A stretch of DNA of 64,000 nucleotides, from positions 4,774,001 to 4,838,000 of the forward strand of contig NZ_CP049015.1 in the NCBI RefSeq assembly GCF_011064845.1. The letters are read 5' to 3'. The translations under genes and the position numbers were made by a program. The notes beneath the pieces were generated by a model. It made no database searches, was not told where the DNA came from, and worked only from the letters and a program-made list of their open reading frames with translations. Positions 29,739-39,799 of this stretch are shown one piece after another; the stretch's first letter is position 1; every line of letters begins with the position of its first letter. Source of the stretch: Citrobacter freundii ATCC 8090 = MTCC 1658 = NBRC 12681. GTDB lineage: Bacteria > Pseudomonadota > Gammaproteobacteria > Enterobacterales > Enterobacteriaceae.

Positions 29739-31148
29739 ATGCAACGAGGAATAGTCTGGGTCGTTGATGACGATAGTTCCATCCGTTGGGTGCTTGAACG
29801 TGCGCTCGCAGGGGCAGGGCTAAGCTGTACCACATTTGAAAGTGGTAAAGAGGTGCTGGACGCGCTGGCCAGCAAAACGCCTGACGTACTGTTGTCGGAT
29901 ATTCGCATGCCGGGCATGGACGGTCTGACGCTGTTAAAACAGATTAAACAGCGGCATCCGATGCTTCCGGTCATCATAATGACCGCGCACTCCGATCTGG
30001 ATGCTGCCGTCAGCGCCTATCAGCAAGGGGCGTTTGATTATCTGCCCAAACCTTTTGATATTGATGAAGCCGTGGCGCTGGTCGAACGTGCCATCAGCCA
30101 TTATCAGGAACAGCAGCAGCCGCGCAATGTTCAGATAAACGGCCCAACAACTGACATCATCGGCGAAGCGCCGGCAATGCAGGACGTCTTTCGCATTATT
30201 GGCCGCCTGTCCCGATCGTCAATCAGCGTATTGATTAACGGGGAGTCCGGGACCGGTAAAGAGCTGGTCGCCCATGCGTTGCACCGTCATAGCCCGCGCG
30301 TCAAAGCGCCGTTTATCGCCCTGAACATGGCGGCTATTCCGAAAGATTTGATCGAATCTGAGCTGTTTGGTCATGAAAAAGGGGCATTTACCGGGGCGAA
30401 TACGATTCGCCAGGGGCGCTTTGAACAGGCTGACGGCGGTACGCTGTTCCTCGATGAAATTGGCGATATGCCGCTGGACGTGCAAACGCGTTTATTGCGC
30501 GTATTAGCCGATGGACAGTTTTATCGCGTTGGCGGCTATGCGCCCGTGAAGGTGGACGTACGTATTATCGCCGCCACGCACCAGAATCTGGAACTACGCG
30601 TACAGGAAGGCAAATTCCGCGAAGACTTATTCCATCGTCTGAACGTCATCCGCGTGCATTTGCCGCCGCTGCGTGAACGTCGGGAAGATATCCCACGTCT
30701 GGCGCGCCATTTCCTGCAGGAGGCCGCGCACGAACTGGGGGTTGAAGCCAAACAATTACACCCGGAGACCGAGGCGGCGCTGACCCGTCTGGCCTGGCCG
30801 GGTAACGTGCGTCAGCTTGAGAACACCTGCCGCTGGTTAACCGTCATGGCCGCCGGGCAGGAAGTACTGATTCAGGACTTACCAGCCGAGCTGTTTGAAA
30901 CCACCGTGCCTGACGCACCGTCCCATATGCAGCCAGACAGCTGGGCAACCCTGTTGGCACAGTGGGCAGACCGGGCCTTGCGTTCCGGTCATCAAAACCT
31001 GCTTTCTGAGGCTCAACCTGAAATGGAGCGCACGCTGTTGACCACCGCGCTACGTCATACCCAGGGGCACAAACAGGAAGCCGCACGCCTGCTTGGCTGG
31101 GGCCGTAATACCTTGACGCGTAAGTTAAAAGAACTCGGAATGGAGTGA
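29739..31148 (+). CDS. glnG: Nitrogen response regulator NtrC
   Basis: GlnG (NtrC), 469 residues, activates sigma-54 promoters under nitrogen limitation. I chose the ATG at 29739 ([12 protein letters not shown]) because it gives the standard length and follows AAGGTGACG. The receiver domain has Asp54 in [12 protein letters not shown]. The AAA+ domain has GESGTGKE (about 168) and the sigma-54 contact loop GAFTGA (about 216). A Fis-type HTH ([22 protein letters not shown]) ends the protein. Confidence 0.97.
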   Translation: MQRGIVWVVDDDSSIRWVLERALAGAGLSCTTFESGKEVLDALASKTPDVLLSDIRMPGMDGLTLLKQIKQRHPMLPVIIMTAHSDLDAAVSAYQQGAFDYLPKPFDIDEAVALVERAISHYQEQQQPRNVQINGPTTDIIGEAPAMQDVFRIIGRLSRSSISVLINGESGTGKELVAHALHRHSPRVKAPFIALNMAAIPKDLIESELFGHEKGAFTGANTIRQGRFEQADGGTLFLDEIGDMPLDVQTRLLRVLADGQFYRVGGYAPVKVDVRIIAATHQNLELRVQEGKFREDLFHRLNVIRVHLPPLRERREDIPRLARHFLQEAAHELGVEAKQLHPETEAALTRLAWPGNVRQLENTCRWLTVMAAGQEVLIQDLPAELFETTVPDAPSHMQPDSWATLLAQWADRALRSGHQNLLSEAQPEMERTLLTTALRHTQGHKQEAARLLGWGRNTLTRKLKELGME

Positions 31149-31259
31149 CGATTCGTCACTGTGTAAAGATTGATAATTGAGCGCAAATTGCTGCTATTTT
31201 GCGCTTTACTGTTCCGATGAGTTAAGTATGATCGTGCCCGGCAAACGGGGAAAGTCATC

Positions 31260-31370
31260 ATGCTGGAATCAATGATTAATCTACTGTCGAGCGGTGCGGT
31301 CGAAAGCCATACGCCACAAACTGCGGTTGCCGCAGTGCTGTGTGCGGCGCTGGTTGGGCTGTTCAGCTGA
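31260..31370 (+). CDS. yshB: Small membrane-associated protein YshB
   Basis: A 36-codon gene starting at ATG 31260 (MLESMINLLSSGAVES) and ending at TGA 31368-31370. It is preceded by GGGGAAAGTCATC. The C-terminal half (TAVAAVLCAALVGLFS) is hydrophobic. It matches the small protein YshB, which in E. coli and Salmonella lies in this gap between glnG and hemN; the Salmonella protein has been linked to intracellular growth. Function remains unclear. Confidence 0.85.
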   Translation: MLESMINLLSSGAVESHTPQTAVAAVLCAALVGLFS

Positions 31371-31376
31371 AGGCGC

Positions 31377-31453
31377 GCCGGATGGCGCTAACGCTTATCC
31401 GGCCTACAGATTATTGCGACGTGTAGGCCCGGTAAGCGTAGCGCCACCGGGTA
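31377..31453. repeat. BIME between yshB and hemN
   Basis: Inverted REP units occupy 31377-31407 (GCCGGATGGCGC...CTTATCCGGC) and about 31422-31453 (TGTAGGCCCGGTAAGCG...CACCGGG). They sit between the convergent yshB and hemN genes. Confidence 0.82.
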
Positions 31454-31459
31454 ACCCGG

Positions 31460-32833
31460 TTAAATGACGCGGGAGAACTGCTGCATGCGTGCTTTCTGCC
31501 GCAGATAGGCATCAAAGCACATGCAAATATTACGGATCAACAGGCGCCCCTTCGGCGTAACCTGAATCCCCTTCTCATCCACATCCACCAGCCCATCTTT
31601 CGCCAGCGGTGCCAGCAGTTTCAGGTCTTCGGCAAAATAGTCAGCGAAGTTCAGAGCCCATTGCTGTTCCACAGCGGCATAGTCGAGGCGGAAGTTACAG
31701 ATCAGGAGCTTAATAACATCACGACGAATGCAGTCATCGCGGGTCAGGGCAATTCCGCGCCACAGTGCGTTCCCCTGCTCGTCTACCTGCTGATAATAGC
31801 GCTTCAGCTCTTTCTGGTTCTGCGCGTAGTTGTCACCAATCATACTAATGGCTGACACGCCCATTCCCAGCAGATCGGTATCACCCTGGGTGGTATAACC
31901 CTGGAAATTACGATGCAGCACCCCCTTGCGTTGAGCAATCGCCAGCTCATCATCCGGCCGAGCAAAGTGATCCATACCAATGAACTGATAACCGGTTTCG
32001 GTCAGTGAAGAAATGGTTTCCTGCAGGATATTCAGCTTCTGCTGCGCGCTGGGCAGGTCGGCGTCTTTAATCTTGCGCTGAGCGGCAAACAGCGTCGGCA
32101 GGTGCGCGTAGTTGAAGACGCTCAGTCGGTCTGGATTCAGCTCAGCAACGCGTTTCAGGGTAAAGGCGAAACTTTCCGGCGTCTGTTTTGGCAAACCATA
32201 AATCAGATCGATATTCGTTGAGGTAAAGCCAATCTCACGCGCATGATTCAGCAGCGCAAAGATAAACTCCTCATCCTGCTCACGGTTCACCAGGCGCTGA
32301 ACTTCTTTATTGAAGTCCTGCACCCCCATGCTCAGGCGGTTAAAACCTTCAGCGCGTAAATGATCGAGCACATCCAGCTCAATTTCACGCGGATCCACTT
32401 CGATCGAGATTTCGGCGTCGTCGTTAAAGTTAAAGTTGCCACGCAGCAGCGACATCAAACGGCTGATTTGCGCTTTATTCAGATACGTTGGCGTGCCGCC
32501 GCCCCAGTGCAGCTGACTGACATGACGTCCGGCAAACAGCGGTGCGCGATGAATAATTTCTTGTTCTAAGACATCGAGGTATTGATCGGCTTTATGCTGC
32601 TGGCGAGTCACGACCTTGTTACAGCCACAGAAATAACACAGCTTGTGGCAGAACGGGATGTGAACGTACAGCGAGAGAGGACGCTCAGGATAACGCGTCA
32701 CGGCCTTTAGAAATGCTTCAGTGCCGTAGTCTTCAGAAAACTCCAGCGCGGTCGGGTACGAGGTATATCGTGGCCCGGAATAGTTATATTTCTGGATCAG
32801 GGCCAGGTCCCAGTCTATAAACTGCTCTGACAT
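31460..32833 (-). CDS. hemN: Oxygen-independent coproporphyrinogen III dehydrogenase
   Basis: HemN is a radical-SAM enzyme that decarboxylates coproporphyrinogen III to protoporphyrinogen IX without oxygen. The cluster-binding motif CHKLCYFCGC is at about 62-71, and GGGTPTYL at about 112. I chose the ATG at 32833, five bases after AAGGAG, which gives 457 residues as in E. coli. An in-frame GTG two codons earlier is less likely. A possible 57-codon gene ends at its ribosome site. Confidence 0.96.
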   Translation of the reverse strand: MSEQFIDWDLALIQKYNYSGPRYTSYPTALEFSEDYGTEAFLKAVTRYPERPLSLYVHIPFCHKLCYFCGCNKVVTRQQHKADQYLDVLEQEIIHRAPLFAGRHVSQLHWGGGTPTYLNKAQISRLMSLLRGNFNFNDDAEISIEVDPREIELDVLDHLRAEGFNRLSMGVQDFNKEVQRLVNREQDEEFIFALLNHAREIGFTSTNIDLIYGLPKQTPESFAFTLKRVAELNPDRLSVFNYAHLPTLFAAQRKIKDADLPSAQQKLNILQETISSLTETGYQFIGMDHFARPDDELAIAQRKGVLHRNFQGYTTQGDTDLLGMGVSAISMIGDNYAQNQKELKRYYQQVDEQGNALWRGIALTRDDCIRRDVIKLLICNFRLDYAAVEQQWALNFADYFAEDLKLLAPLAKDGLVDVDEKGIQVTPKGRLLIRNICMCFDAYLRQKARMQQFSRVI

Positions 32834-32835
32834 GC

Positions 32836-33009
32836 TCACTCCTTCCGATGGCGTCTCTGGCGGGTACGGCGTACCGACTTAACCCCAGTACGGGTGATAA
32901 GTCGGTTGCGCAGCCACTTCTGTCGCCGCGACAACCGCTGTAGTTTAACGAATAACCACACCAGATAACATATAACCGGAAGGGTTATAAGCAGGACGGG
33001 AAGACCCAC
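32836..33009 (-). CDS. Possible small membrane protein between yihI and hemN
   Basis: A 57-codon frame begins with GTG 12 bases after the yihI stop, in the same frame, and ends in TGA overlapping the hemN ribosome site. The product has one predicted membrane helix (LPVLLITLPVICYLVWLFV, residues 3-21) and a strongly basic tail with many Arg and Lys. There is no good Shine-Dalgarno sequence, so expression would depend on coupling to yihI. In other gammaproteobacteria a membrane protein gene (DUF2489) lies between these genes; this may be a remnant of it. I do not recognise a function. Confidence 0.35.
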   Translation of the reverse strand: MGLPVLLITLPVICYLVWLFVKLQRLSRRQKWLRNRLITRTGVKSVRRTRQRRHRKE

Positions 33010-33021
33010 GGTGTAAAACCG

Positions 33022-33534
33022 TTAGTTGCCGCCTTTCAGCAGGCGCATCATGTCTTCCTGCTTTTCTTCTTCTTCCTCTTCTTCCTCGTCATCGTAAGAA
33101 AGACCCAGCTTTTGCATCAGCTCATCAATGCGGTCCAGCTTGGCATCAACCCAGGACTGATCTTCCGCGCTCAGGGTCTCTCCTGCTTCAAGACGCTCCA
33201 GCAGCGCATCCAGGCGCTCATCCGTTTCCAGTAAATCCAACTCAGCCTGTGGTGAAAGCATAGGTTTCTCACTCTTCGGTTTGTGCTGTTTGGTGACTTT
33301 TTCGGTCACGCCCAATGGAATGGGGGTTTTGCTGCCAATACGAGGATCTTTTTGCTTATTTTGGTTTCCGCCACCAGATGCGCCTTCGCTACCGGACGCA
33401 CGGCTACCTGCCGCATGACCACGGTGTTTTTTCTGGCGCTTACGGTCGCGAGCTTCCTGGTTAATTTCTTCGCGTGTTTTACGACGCGCTTTTGCAGGAC
33501 CTTTACCGCGTGGTGTAGAAGTTGGTTTCATCAT
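33022..33534 (-). CDS. yihI: Der GTPase-activating protein YihI
   Basis: YihI, about 169 residues, stimulates GTP hydrolysis by the ribosome-assembly GTPase Der. The N-terminal half is basic and low in complexity ([25 protein letters not shown]). The C-terminal half is acidic and helical ([23 protein letters not shown]), with a Glu-rich stretch [11 protein letters not shown] and a final MMRLLKGGN. Two Met codons open the frame; the second is the usual start. It is transcribed downstream of csrC and toward hemN. Confidence 0.94.
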   Translation of the reverse strand: MMKPTSTPRGKGPAKARRKTREEINQEARDRKRQKKHRGHAAGSRASGSEGASGGGNQNKQKDPRIGSKTPIPLGVTEKVTKQHKPKSEKPMLSPQAELDLLETDERLDALLERLEAGETLSAEDQSWVDAKLDRIDELMQKLGLSYDDEEEEEEEEKQEDMMRLLKGGN

Positions 33535-33592
33535 GATTCGTCTTTGGCTGTTTTATTCAGTATATAATTGCGCCGGAATCTAGCAGAAATAA

Positions 33593-33834
33593 AGAAAAAA
33601 GGCGACAGAGTAATCTGTCGCCTTTTTTCCTGACTCTCAACCCTTACGGGCTCTACAATCCCTGTTGGCTATCAACACACCCTGTTTTTCCCTTAGCCTC
33701 TAACATTCCGTGTTGTTTCCATTTCCTTTTACTAACGTCTCCGGACGTTTGTCTTCCTGACAATCCTGTGTCTTCGCCTCCTGGCGCTCCTGACCCTCAT
33801 CCTGAGTCGTCTATCCTGTCAGCTTCCTCGCTAT
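33593..33834 (-). ncRNA. csrC: CsrC small RNA
   Basis: CsrC sequesters the RNA-binding regulator CsrA. On the minus strand, from about 33834 to 33593, there are about a dozen GGA triplets, many in CAGGA contexts and hairpin loops, such as CAGGATGA, CAGGAGCG and CAGGAGGC. It ends in a perfect terminator hairpin (GGCGACAG / CTGTCGCC, 33601-33622) followed by a T-run. The locus between engB and yihI is the standard csrC position. The 5' end is estimated by analogy with E. coli. Confidence 0.92.
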
Positions 33835-34094
33835 GGACGCTACTTTACCGTTTTGGTTTAAACGTACAAGTAACCTGGGTAACAATTTCTGATTTTAAGA
33901 ATAGCGCCCAAATGTAACTCTATGATTTATTTTAGTTCTGTCATTTTCTACTCTGTCATCTCGTATAGAAACTGTCGGCAATGTCTCACAAAGCGCGTGG
34001 TTTTTACTCACACAGCCCACTCGTCGAAAAACCAGCCTTTTGCTGGGGTTCAGGTATAATCGCTGCAAAGCCCTGATTGATGGAGAGGACTGCT

Positions 34095-34727
34095 TTGACT
34101 AACTTGAATTATCAACAGACGCACTTTGTGATGAGTGCGCCTGATATTCGCCACTTACCTTCCGACACGGGTATAGAAGTGGCTTTTGCTGGCCGTTCCA
34201 ACGCAGGCAAATCCAGTGCGCTAAATACCCTGACGAATCAAAAGGGTCTGGCGCGTACATCTAAAACGCCAGGTCGTACTCAGCTCATCAACCTGTTTGA
34301 AGTCGTTGACGGCAAACGCCTGGTCGATTTGCCAGGATACGGTTATGCCGAAGTTCCAGAAGAGATGAAGCGCAAATGGCAGCGCGCGCTGGCTGAATAT
34401 CTGGAAAAACGTCAGAGCCTGCAAGGTCTGGTGGTACTGATGGATATTCGTCATCCGTTAAAAGATCTCGATCAACAGATGATCCTGTGGGCGGTTGAGA
34501 GCAACGTTCAGGTTCTGGTACTGCTGACTAAAGCAGATAAGCTGGCCAGCGGTGCACGCAAAGCGCAGTTGAATATGGTACGCGAAGCCGTACTGGCATT
34601 TAACGGTGATGTGCAGGTAGAAGCATTCTCATCGCTGAAAAAGCTGGGTGTGGACAAACTGCGGCAAAAACTGGATAGCTGGTTTAGTGAACTGGCACCG
34701 ATTGAAGAGATGCAGGACGGGGAATAA
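34095..34727 (+). CDS. engB: Ribosome-biogenesis GTP-binding protein
   Basis: EngB (YihA/YsxC), 210 residues, is an essential GTPase for large-subunit assembly. The G1 motif GRSNAGKSS is at about 33-41, G3 [10 protein letters not shown] at about 79, and G4 TKAD at about 144. I chose the TTG start at 34095 ([10 protein letters not shown]), six bases after GGAGAGG, since it gives the length and N terminus of the E. coli protein. Other starts further upstream lack a ribosome site. It is transcribed away from csrC. Confidence 0.95.
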   Translation: MTNLNYQQTHFVMSAPDIRHLPSDTGIEVAFAGRSNAGKSSALNTLTNQKGLARTSKTPGRTQLINLFEVVDGKRLVDLPGYGYAEVPEEMKRKWQRALAEYLEKRQSLQGLVVLMDIRHPLKDLDQQMILWAVESNVQVLVLLTKADKLASGARKAQLNMVREAVLAFNGDVQVEAFSSLKKLGVDKLRQKLDSWFSELAPIEEMQDGE

Positions 34728-34737
34728 CCCACCGTAT

Positions 34738-34775
34738 TGCCGGATGGCGCCGCTGCGCGTCTTATCCGGCCTACA
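34738..34775. repeat. REP element after engB
   Basis: One REP palindrome, TGCCGGATGGCGC...CTTATCCGGC, lies between the convergent engB and spf genes. Confidence 0.8.
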
Positions 34776-34803
34776 GCATGTACAAAACTTTTCTTTCGCA
34801 CAA

Positions 34804-34912
34804 TAAAAAACGCCCCAGTCATTACTGACTGGGGCGGCTAAAATATTCAGCCAAATCCGATTACGTGAAGTAAAAGGTCTGAAAGATAGAACATCTTACC
34901 TCTGTACCCTAC
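34804..34912 (-). ncRNA. spf: Spot 42 small RNA
   Basis: The minus strand from 34912 reads GUAGGGUACAGAGGUAAGAU and matches E. coli Spot 42 over 109 nt as I recall it. It ends in a strong terminator hairpin (GCCCCAGUCA / UGACUGGGGC) and a U-run. Spot 42 is an Hfq-dependent, glucose-induced riboregulator that represses galK and other catabolic genes; its promoter is repressed by CRP-cAMP. It lies downstream of polA on the same strand, the usual place. Confidence 0.97.
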
Positions 34913-35060
34913 GAGAATAACTTTACTCTTTTTTGAGCAGCTCAGAAAGCACTTTTTGTAATTTTTTTTCATTCCTTACATAGGGAATTCTAATGGACAT
35001 CACAAAAAGCTCTCTCTTATGTTGCTTAGTTACGAAAAAGAGCCGTTATTCAGTAAACCC

Positions 35061-37847
35061 TTAGTGCGCCTGATCCCAGTTTTCGCCACTACCGACTTCC
35101 ACCAGCAACGGCACGTCAATCTGGGTCTCGTTTTCCATCAGTTGGTGGATCTTTTTAGAGACGCTTTCGAGGTCATCTTTATGCACCTCAAACACCAGTT
35201 CATCGTGTACCTGCATGATCATACGCACACGCGGTTGCTCGGTTTGCAGCCATCTGTCCACCGCAATCATCGCTCGTTTGATAATGTCTGCGGCAGTACC
35301 CTGCATCGGGGCGTTAATTGCCGCGCGTTCTGCACCTGCACGACGAGCACCATTACTGGATTTAATATCCGGTAAATAGAGACGGCGACCTTCCAGCGTT
35401 TCTACATAACCCTGCTCTTTCGCCTGCGCGCGGGTGCGTTCCATATATTCCAACACGCCAGGGTAGCGTTCGAAGTAGAGATCCATGTACTTCTGTGCTT
35501 CTTTACGCGGAATATTCAACTGGCGCGCCAGACCAAAAGCGCTCATCCCGTAGATCAAACCGAAGTTGATGGCTTTCGCGCTGCGGCGTTGCTCGCTGGT
35601 CACAGAATCAAGCGGTAAACCAAAGACTTCTGCCGCCGTTGCGCGGTGAATATCTTTCCCTTCGGCAAACGCGGTAAGCAGACCTTTATCACGTGAAAGG
35701 TGCGCCATGATACGCAGTTCAATCTGTGAGTAGTCCGCAGAGACAATCACGTAGTCTTCTGGCGCAATGAACGCCTGACGAATACGACGACCTTCGTCAT
35801 TACGTACCGGGATGTTTTGCAGGTTCGGATCCGTTGAAGACAAGCGACCCGTTGCGGTAACTGCCTGATGATAGGAAGTGTGCACGCGCCCGGTCTTCTT
35901 GTTAATCATCAACGGAAGCTTATCCGTATAGGTCGACTTCAGTTTTGCTAAACCACGATATTCCAGGATAACTTTCGGCAACGGATAATCCAGCGCGAGC
36001 TCTTCCAGCACTTCTTCTGACGTTGATGGCGCGCCGCCAGGGGTTTTCTTCAGCGGCTTAATACCCTGCTTTTCAAACAGGATGGTTTGCAGTTGCTTGG
36101 TGGAAGACAGGTTAAACGCTTCTCCGGCGATCTCGTGCGCTTTTTGCTCCAGCTCGTTCAAACGCAGCGTCAGTTCTTCTGAATGCTTGTGCAGAACAGC
36201 CGGATCGATTTTCACACCGTTGCGCTCAACACGAGACAAAACTGGCACCAGCGGCATATCGATATTTTCAAAGACGTTCAGTGGCCCTTTATGCTGCTGT
36301 AATTCTGGCCACATTTTCAGATGCAGCTGTAGCGTAACGTCGGCGTCTTCCGCAGCGTAACGCCCGGCTTCTTCCAATGCTATCTGGTTAAAGGTCAGCT
36401 GGTTTTTGCCTTTTCCAGCGATCTCTTCAAAGGTGATGGTTTTATGTTTAAGCCAGCGGTCCGACAGGCTGTCCATATCGTGTCGGCCAGCGACGCTGTT
36501 AAGAATGTAGGATTCAAGCATGGTGTCAAAGGTGATGCCGCGCAGCTCGATGCCATAGTTCGCCAGGATACCACGATCGTACTTCAGGTTCTGCCCGACT
36601 TTGTGCGCGTTCTCATCTTCCAGCAGCGGCTTCAGCAGCTGCAGCGCGCGATCGCGAGCTATTTGATCGGGGGCATCCAGGTAATCGTGGGCAACAGGAA
36701 CATATGCCGCCACACCCGGTTCAATGGCAAAAGACAGGCCAACCAGATTCGCGGAAATATTGTCCAGGCTGTCAGTTTCAGTATCGAAGGCAAAGACAGG
36801 TGCTTTTTTCAGCTTCGCGATCCACTCTTCCAGCGTCGCTTCGTCCAGAATCGTCACATAGTTATCATACGAAAGAACCGTAGCCGGCTCCTCAGGCGTT
36901 TCATCGACGACAATAGTTTCTTGCGGTTTTGCCGCCGGCTTCGTCCCTTTCGCCTGTAGCCATTTACCCGCTTCAACGTCAGTAACCCAACGTTTGAATT
37001 CATACTGTTTAAACAGGCCAAGCAGTTCTTCCGCTGCCGGTTGACGGACTTCCAGCTGCTCGCAGGTCAACTCCAGCTCAACATCCGTTTTGATAGTAGC
37101 CAATTGATAAGAGAGGTACGCCACCTCTTTATTCTGCTCAAGTTTGCCCGCCATGGTTTTCGCACCACGGAATGTCAGCCCTGCAATTTTGTCTGATTCA
37201 GCATAGAGAGTATCCAGCCCACCCAGCCCCTGCAGCAGAGCCTGCGCAGTTTTTTCACCTACGCCTGGAACGCCAGGGATGTTATCTGAGGAATCCCCCA
37301 TCAGCGCCAGGAAATCGATGATCAGTTCCGGCGGGACACCGTATTTATTTACCACCTCATCCGGGCCGAGGATCGTATTGGTCATGGTGTTGATAAGGGT
37401 GATATTCGGCGTCACCAACTGAGCCATATCTTTATCACCAGTGCTAATCAGCACCGGACGACCCACCTTCTCTGCTTCCCGCGCCAGCGTACCGATGACA
37501 TCATCCGCCTCCACGCCAGAAACCGCCAACAGTGGCAGCCCCATCGCTTTTACCATCGCATGCAGAGGTTCAATCTGCGCACGCAGATCGTCCGGCATGG
37601 GTGGGCGGTGCGACTTATAGTGTTCGAATAACTCATCACGGAAGGTTTTACCCTTGGCGTCGAATACCACCGCCGCGTGGGTCGGCTGATATTGCAAAAT
37701 CAAGCTACGCAGCATGTTGAGGACACCGTACATCGCGCCCGTAGGTTCTCCTGCGCTGTTAGTCAGCGGTGGGAACGCGTGGTATGCGCGATACAGGTAA
37801 GATGAGCCATCTACAAGGATAAGTGGGTTTTCTGGGATCTGAACCAT
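35061..37847 (-). CDS. polA: DNA polymerase I
   Basis: PolA, 928 residues as in E. coli, removes RNA primers and fills gaps in replication and repair. The N-terminal 5'-3' exonuclease domain (about 1-323) has [10 protein letters not shown] and the [11 protein letters not shown] helix. The proofreading domain has FDTETDSL (about 353). The polymerase domain has [10 protein letters not shown] (motif A, about 703), [14 protein letters not shown] (motif B) and VHDELVFE (motif C, about 881). Two DnaA-box-like sequences lie upstream. Confidence 0.98.
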   Translation of the reverse strand: MVQIPENPLILVDGSSYLYRAYHAFPPLTNSAGEPTGAMYGVLNMLRSLILQYQPTHAAVVFDAKGKTFRDELFEHYKSHRPPMPDDLRAQIEPLHAMVKAMGLPLLAVSGVEADDVIGTLAREAEKVGRPVLISTGDKDMAQLVTPNITLINTMTNTILGPDEVVNKYGVPPELIIDFLALMGDSSDNIPGVPGVGEKTAQALLQGLGGLDTLYAESDKIAGLTFRGAKTMAGKLEQNKEVAYLSYQLATIKTDVELELTCEQLEVRQPAAEELLGLFKQYEFKRWVTDVEAGKWLQAKGTKPAAKPQETIVVDETPEEPATVLSYDNYVTILDEATLEEWIAKLKKAPVFAFDTETDSLDNISANLVGLSFAIEPGVAAYVPVAHDYLDAPDQIARDRALQLLKPLLEDENAHKVGQNLKYDRGILANYGIELRGITFDTMLESYILNSVAGRHDMDSLSDRWLKHKTITFEEIAGKGKNQLTFNQIALEEAGRYAAEDADVTLQLHLKMWPELQQHKGPLNVFENIDMPLVPVLSRVERNGVKIDPAVLHKHSEELTLRLNELEQKAHEIAGEAFNLSSTKQLQTILFEKQGIKPLKKTPGGAPSTSEEVLEELALDYPLPKVILEYRGLAKLKSTYTDKLPLMINKKTGRVHTSYHQAVTATGRLSSTDPNLQNIPVRNDEGRRIRQAFIAPEDYVIVSADYSQIELRIMAHLSRDKGLLTAFAEGKDIHRATAAEVFGLPLDSVTSEQRRSAKAINFGLIYGMSAFGLARQLNIPRKEAQKYMDLYFERYPGVLEYMERTRAQAKEQGYVETLEGRRLYLPDIKSSNGARRAGAERAAINAPMQGTAADIIKRAMIAVDRWLQTEQPRVRMIMQVHDELVFEVHKDDLESVSKKIHQLMENETQIDVPLLVEVGSGENWDQAH

Positions 37848-37970
37848 AATGTCCGTGCCTGTTTATCAGATTATGGGTAAAGGATGCCACAGACAGGATG
37901 AAAACATGAGTTTTTCGCCGCATTTGTCGAAAAACTTTTGTAGATCTTCTGCTTTGCTCGCAAAGACAGC

Positions 37971-38120
37971 TGTGGATAACTTTGTGAATAAATAATTTAC
38001 AGCTCTTTAAATATAACAAGGCAATTATTGACTCATAATATTTTTATATGTATTTCAATGAATTAAATAAATACACAGCATTTTATCCCATTTTTACAGC
38101 TTATATCCTGATGTGGATAG
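37971..38120. promoter_or_regulatory. DnaA-box-like sites in the polA/yihG gap
   Basis: TGTGGATAA at 37971-37979 is the exact complement of the consensus DnaA box TTATCCACA, and TGTGGATAG at 38112-38120 differs by one base. Both lie in the AT-rich 363-base gap between divergent polA and yihG. DnaA has been reported to stimulate polA expression in E. coli, so these may be regulatory. Apart from promoters, I see nothing else in this gap. Confidence 0.55.
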
Positions 38121-38210
38121 ATATTCCTCTTTTTTCTATTGAGGGAAGATCCATCATTTGGTTCGTTTTCTGATAAAATCAGCCCCTTGCGCCTCTTTCG
38201 CGCACTGTCT

Positions 38211-39146
38211 ATGGCTAACCTTTTGAATAATTTAATTATGACGAGAATACTCGCTGCGATAACGCTGTTGCTGAGTATCGTATTGACCATATTGGTCACG
38301 ATTTTTTGTTCTGTGCCGATCATCCTTGCCGGGGTTGTGAAACTCCTTTTGCCTATTCCTGTCGTCTGGCGCAAGGTTTCTGTCTTCTGTAATTTCATGA
38401 TGTACTGCTGGTGTGAAGGTCTGGCGCTACTGCTGCACCTTAATCCACGGCTAAAGTGGGATGTTGAAGGACTGGAAGGTCTTAGCAAGAAAAACTGGTA
38501 TCTGCTCATTTGTAATCATTACAGCTGGGCCGATATCGTTGTGCTTTGCGTTCTGTTCCGTAAGCACATCCCGATGAATAAATATTTCCTCAAGCAGCAG
38601 TTGGCCTGGGTACCCTTTATTGGCCTGGCCTGCTGGGCGCTGGATATGCCGTTTATGAAACGCTATTCACGTGGCTATCTGCTTCGCCATCCGGAACGCC
38701 GTGGTAAAGATGTCGAAACAACGCGTCGTTCCTGCGAGAAATTTCGCGTACACCCGACAACCATTGTGAATTTTGTCGAAGGTTCGCGCTTTACCAAAGA
38801 TAAACGTGAGCAAACCCGCTCGCCCTATCAAAACCTGCTCCCTCCTAAGGCGGCCGGTATTGCAATGGCATTGAATGTACTGGGTTCACAGTTCGATAAA
38901 ATGTTGAACGTCACGTTGTGCTATCCGGAAAACAGCAGTCGACCGTTCTACGACATGCTGAGCGGTAAGTTAACGCGGATTGTCGTGCGGGTGAATCTGG
39001 AGCCAATTCATGAAGAGTTGCACGGTGATTACGTGAACGATAAGGGATTCAAGCGTCGGTTTCAGCTCTGGCTAAATACGCTATGGAGTGAGAAAGACGC
39101 GCAGCTCGACGCGATTAAAGCCTCAAATAAAAAAGCCGGTCAGTGA
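38211..39146 (+). CDS. yihG: Inner-membrane acyltransferase YihG
   Basis: YihG, 311 residues, belongs to the lysophosphatidic-acid acyltransferase family and in E. coli affects the fatty-acid composition of phospholipids. The catalytic HX4D motif is in [10 protein letters not shown] (His near 95), and the FVEGSRFT phosphate-binding motif is near 184. Two hydrophobic segments near the N terminus anchor it in the membrane. I chose the ATG at 38211 ([14 protein letters not shown]), matching the E. coli start; a longer in-frame reading begins in the promoter region. It is divergent from polA. Confidence 0.92.
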   Translation: MANLLNNLIMTRILAAITLLLSIVLTILVTIFCSVPIILAGVVKLLLPIPVVWRKVSVFCNFMMYCWCEGLALLLHLNPRLKWDVEGLEGLSKKNWYLLICNHYSWADIVVLCVLFRKHIPMNKYFLKQQLAWVPFIGLACWALDMPFMKRYSRGYLLRHPERRGKDVETTRRSCEKFRVHPTTIVNFVEGSRFTKDKREQTRSPYQNLLPPKAAGIAMALNVLGSQFDKMLNVTLCYPENSSRPFYDMLSGKLTRIVVRVNLEPIHEELHGDYVNDKGFKRRFQLWLNTLWSEKDAQLDAIKASNKKAGQ

Positions 39147-39155
39147 CCGGCTTTT
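39131..39155. terminator. Bidirectional terminator between yihG and dsbA
   Basis: AAAAGCCGGTCA / TGACCGGCTTTT make a perfect stem with almost no loop spacer. It overlaps the end of yihG and serves both convergent genes. E. coli has yihF in this gap; here the genes meet directly. Confidence 0.88.
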
Positions 39156-39159
39156 GCTT

Positions 39160-39783
39160 TTATTTCTGACCAACCAGGTACTTCACGGTATCCGCATACT
39201 GTTGTACGAAGATATCCATGCTGCTGGTATCCATGCCCTGTGGGTTGACCTGATATTTGCCATTCACGAACATCGCCGGAACGCCCTGCAGCTGTAAATC
39301 AGCCGCCGCTTTTTCCTGCTGTGCCACGAGTGATTTCACCACGAAGCTATTCCATGCCGCATCATAATCTTCGCCTTTAATACCTGCGTCGACAAACACT
39401 TTACGGATATCAGCAACAGACTGAACGGTCTGGGTTTTCTGAACGCCTTCAAACAGCGGAACGGTGACCTGATCTTCAACACCCAGCGCCATTGCAACCG
39501 CCCATGCCTGCGTCAGATCTTTACCCAAAGGCCCGAGAAACTCGACGTGGTATTTGGTCATCTTGGTGCCTTCCGGCAGCTTTTTCTTCACATTATCAGA
39601 TACGTGAAGCACTTCTTCAAACTGGTAGCAGTGCGGGCAGTAGAAGGAGAAGAACTCCAACACTTGCGGTTCACCCGCAACTGGCTTTTCCAGAGTGATG
39701 TATTGTTTGCCATCCTGGAACTGCGCTGCAGATGCGCTAAAAGCTAAGACCATACCAGCCAGCGCCAGCCATATTTTTTTCAT
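39160..39783 (-). CDS. dsbA: Periplasmic thiol:disulfide oxidoreductase DsbA
   Basis: DsbA introduces disulfide bonds into exported proteins and is reoxidised by DsbB. The precursor is 207 residues from the ATG at 39783. The signal peptide ([18 protein letters not shown]) is cleaved before AQFQDG. The redox motif CPHC lies in FYCPHCYQ (about 50), and the cis-proline in GVPAMFVNG (about 169). It is one residue shorter than E. coli DsbA in the FLGPLGKDL loop. It starts 16 bases after srkA, with which it is probably cotranscribed. Confidence 0.97.
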   Translation of the reverse strand: MKKIWLALAGMVLAFSASAAQFQDGKQYITLEKPVAGEPQVLEFFSFYCPHCYQFEEVLHVSDNVKKKLPEGTKMTKYHVEFLGPLGKDLTQAWAVAMALGVEDQVTVPLFEGVQKTQTVQSVADIRKVFVDAGIKGEDYDAAWNSFVVKSLVAQQEKAAADLQLQGVPAMFVNGKYQVNPQGMDTSSMDIFVQQYADTVKYLVGQK

Positions 39784-39799
39784 GTTCAAGTTTCTCCGA

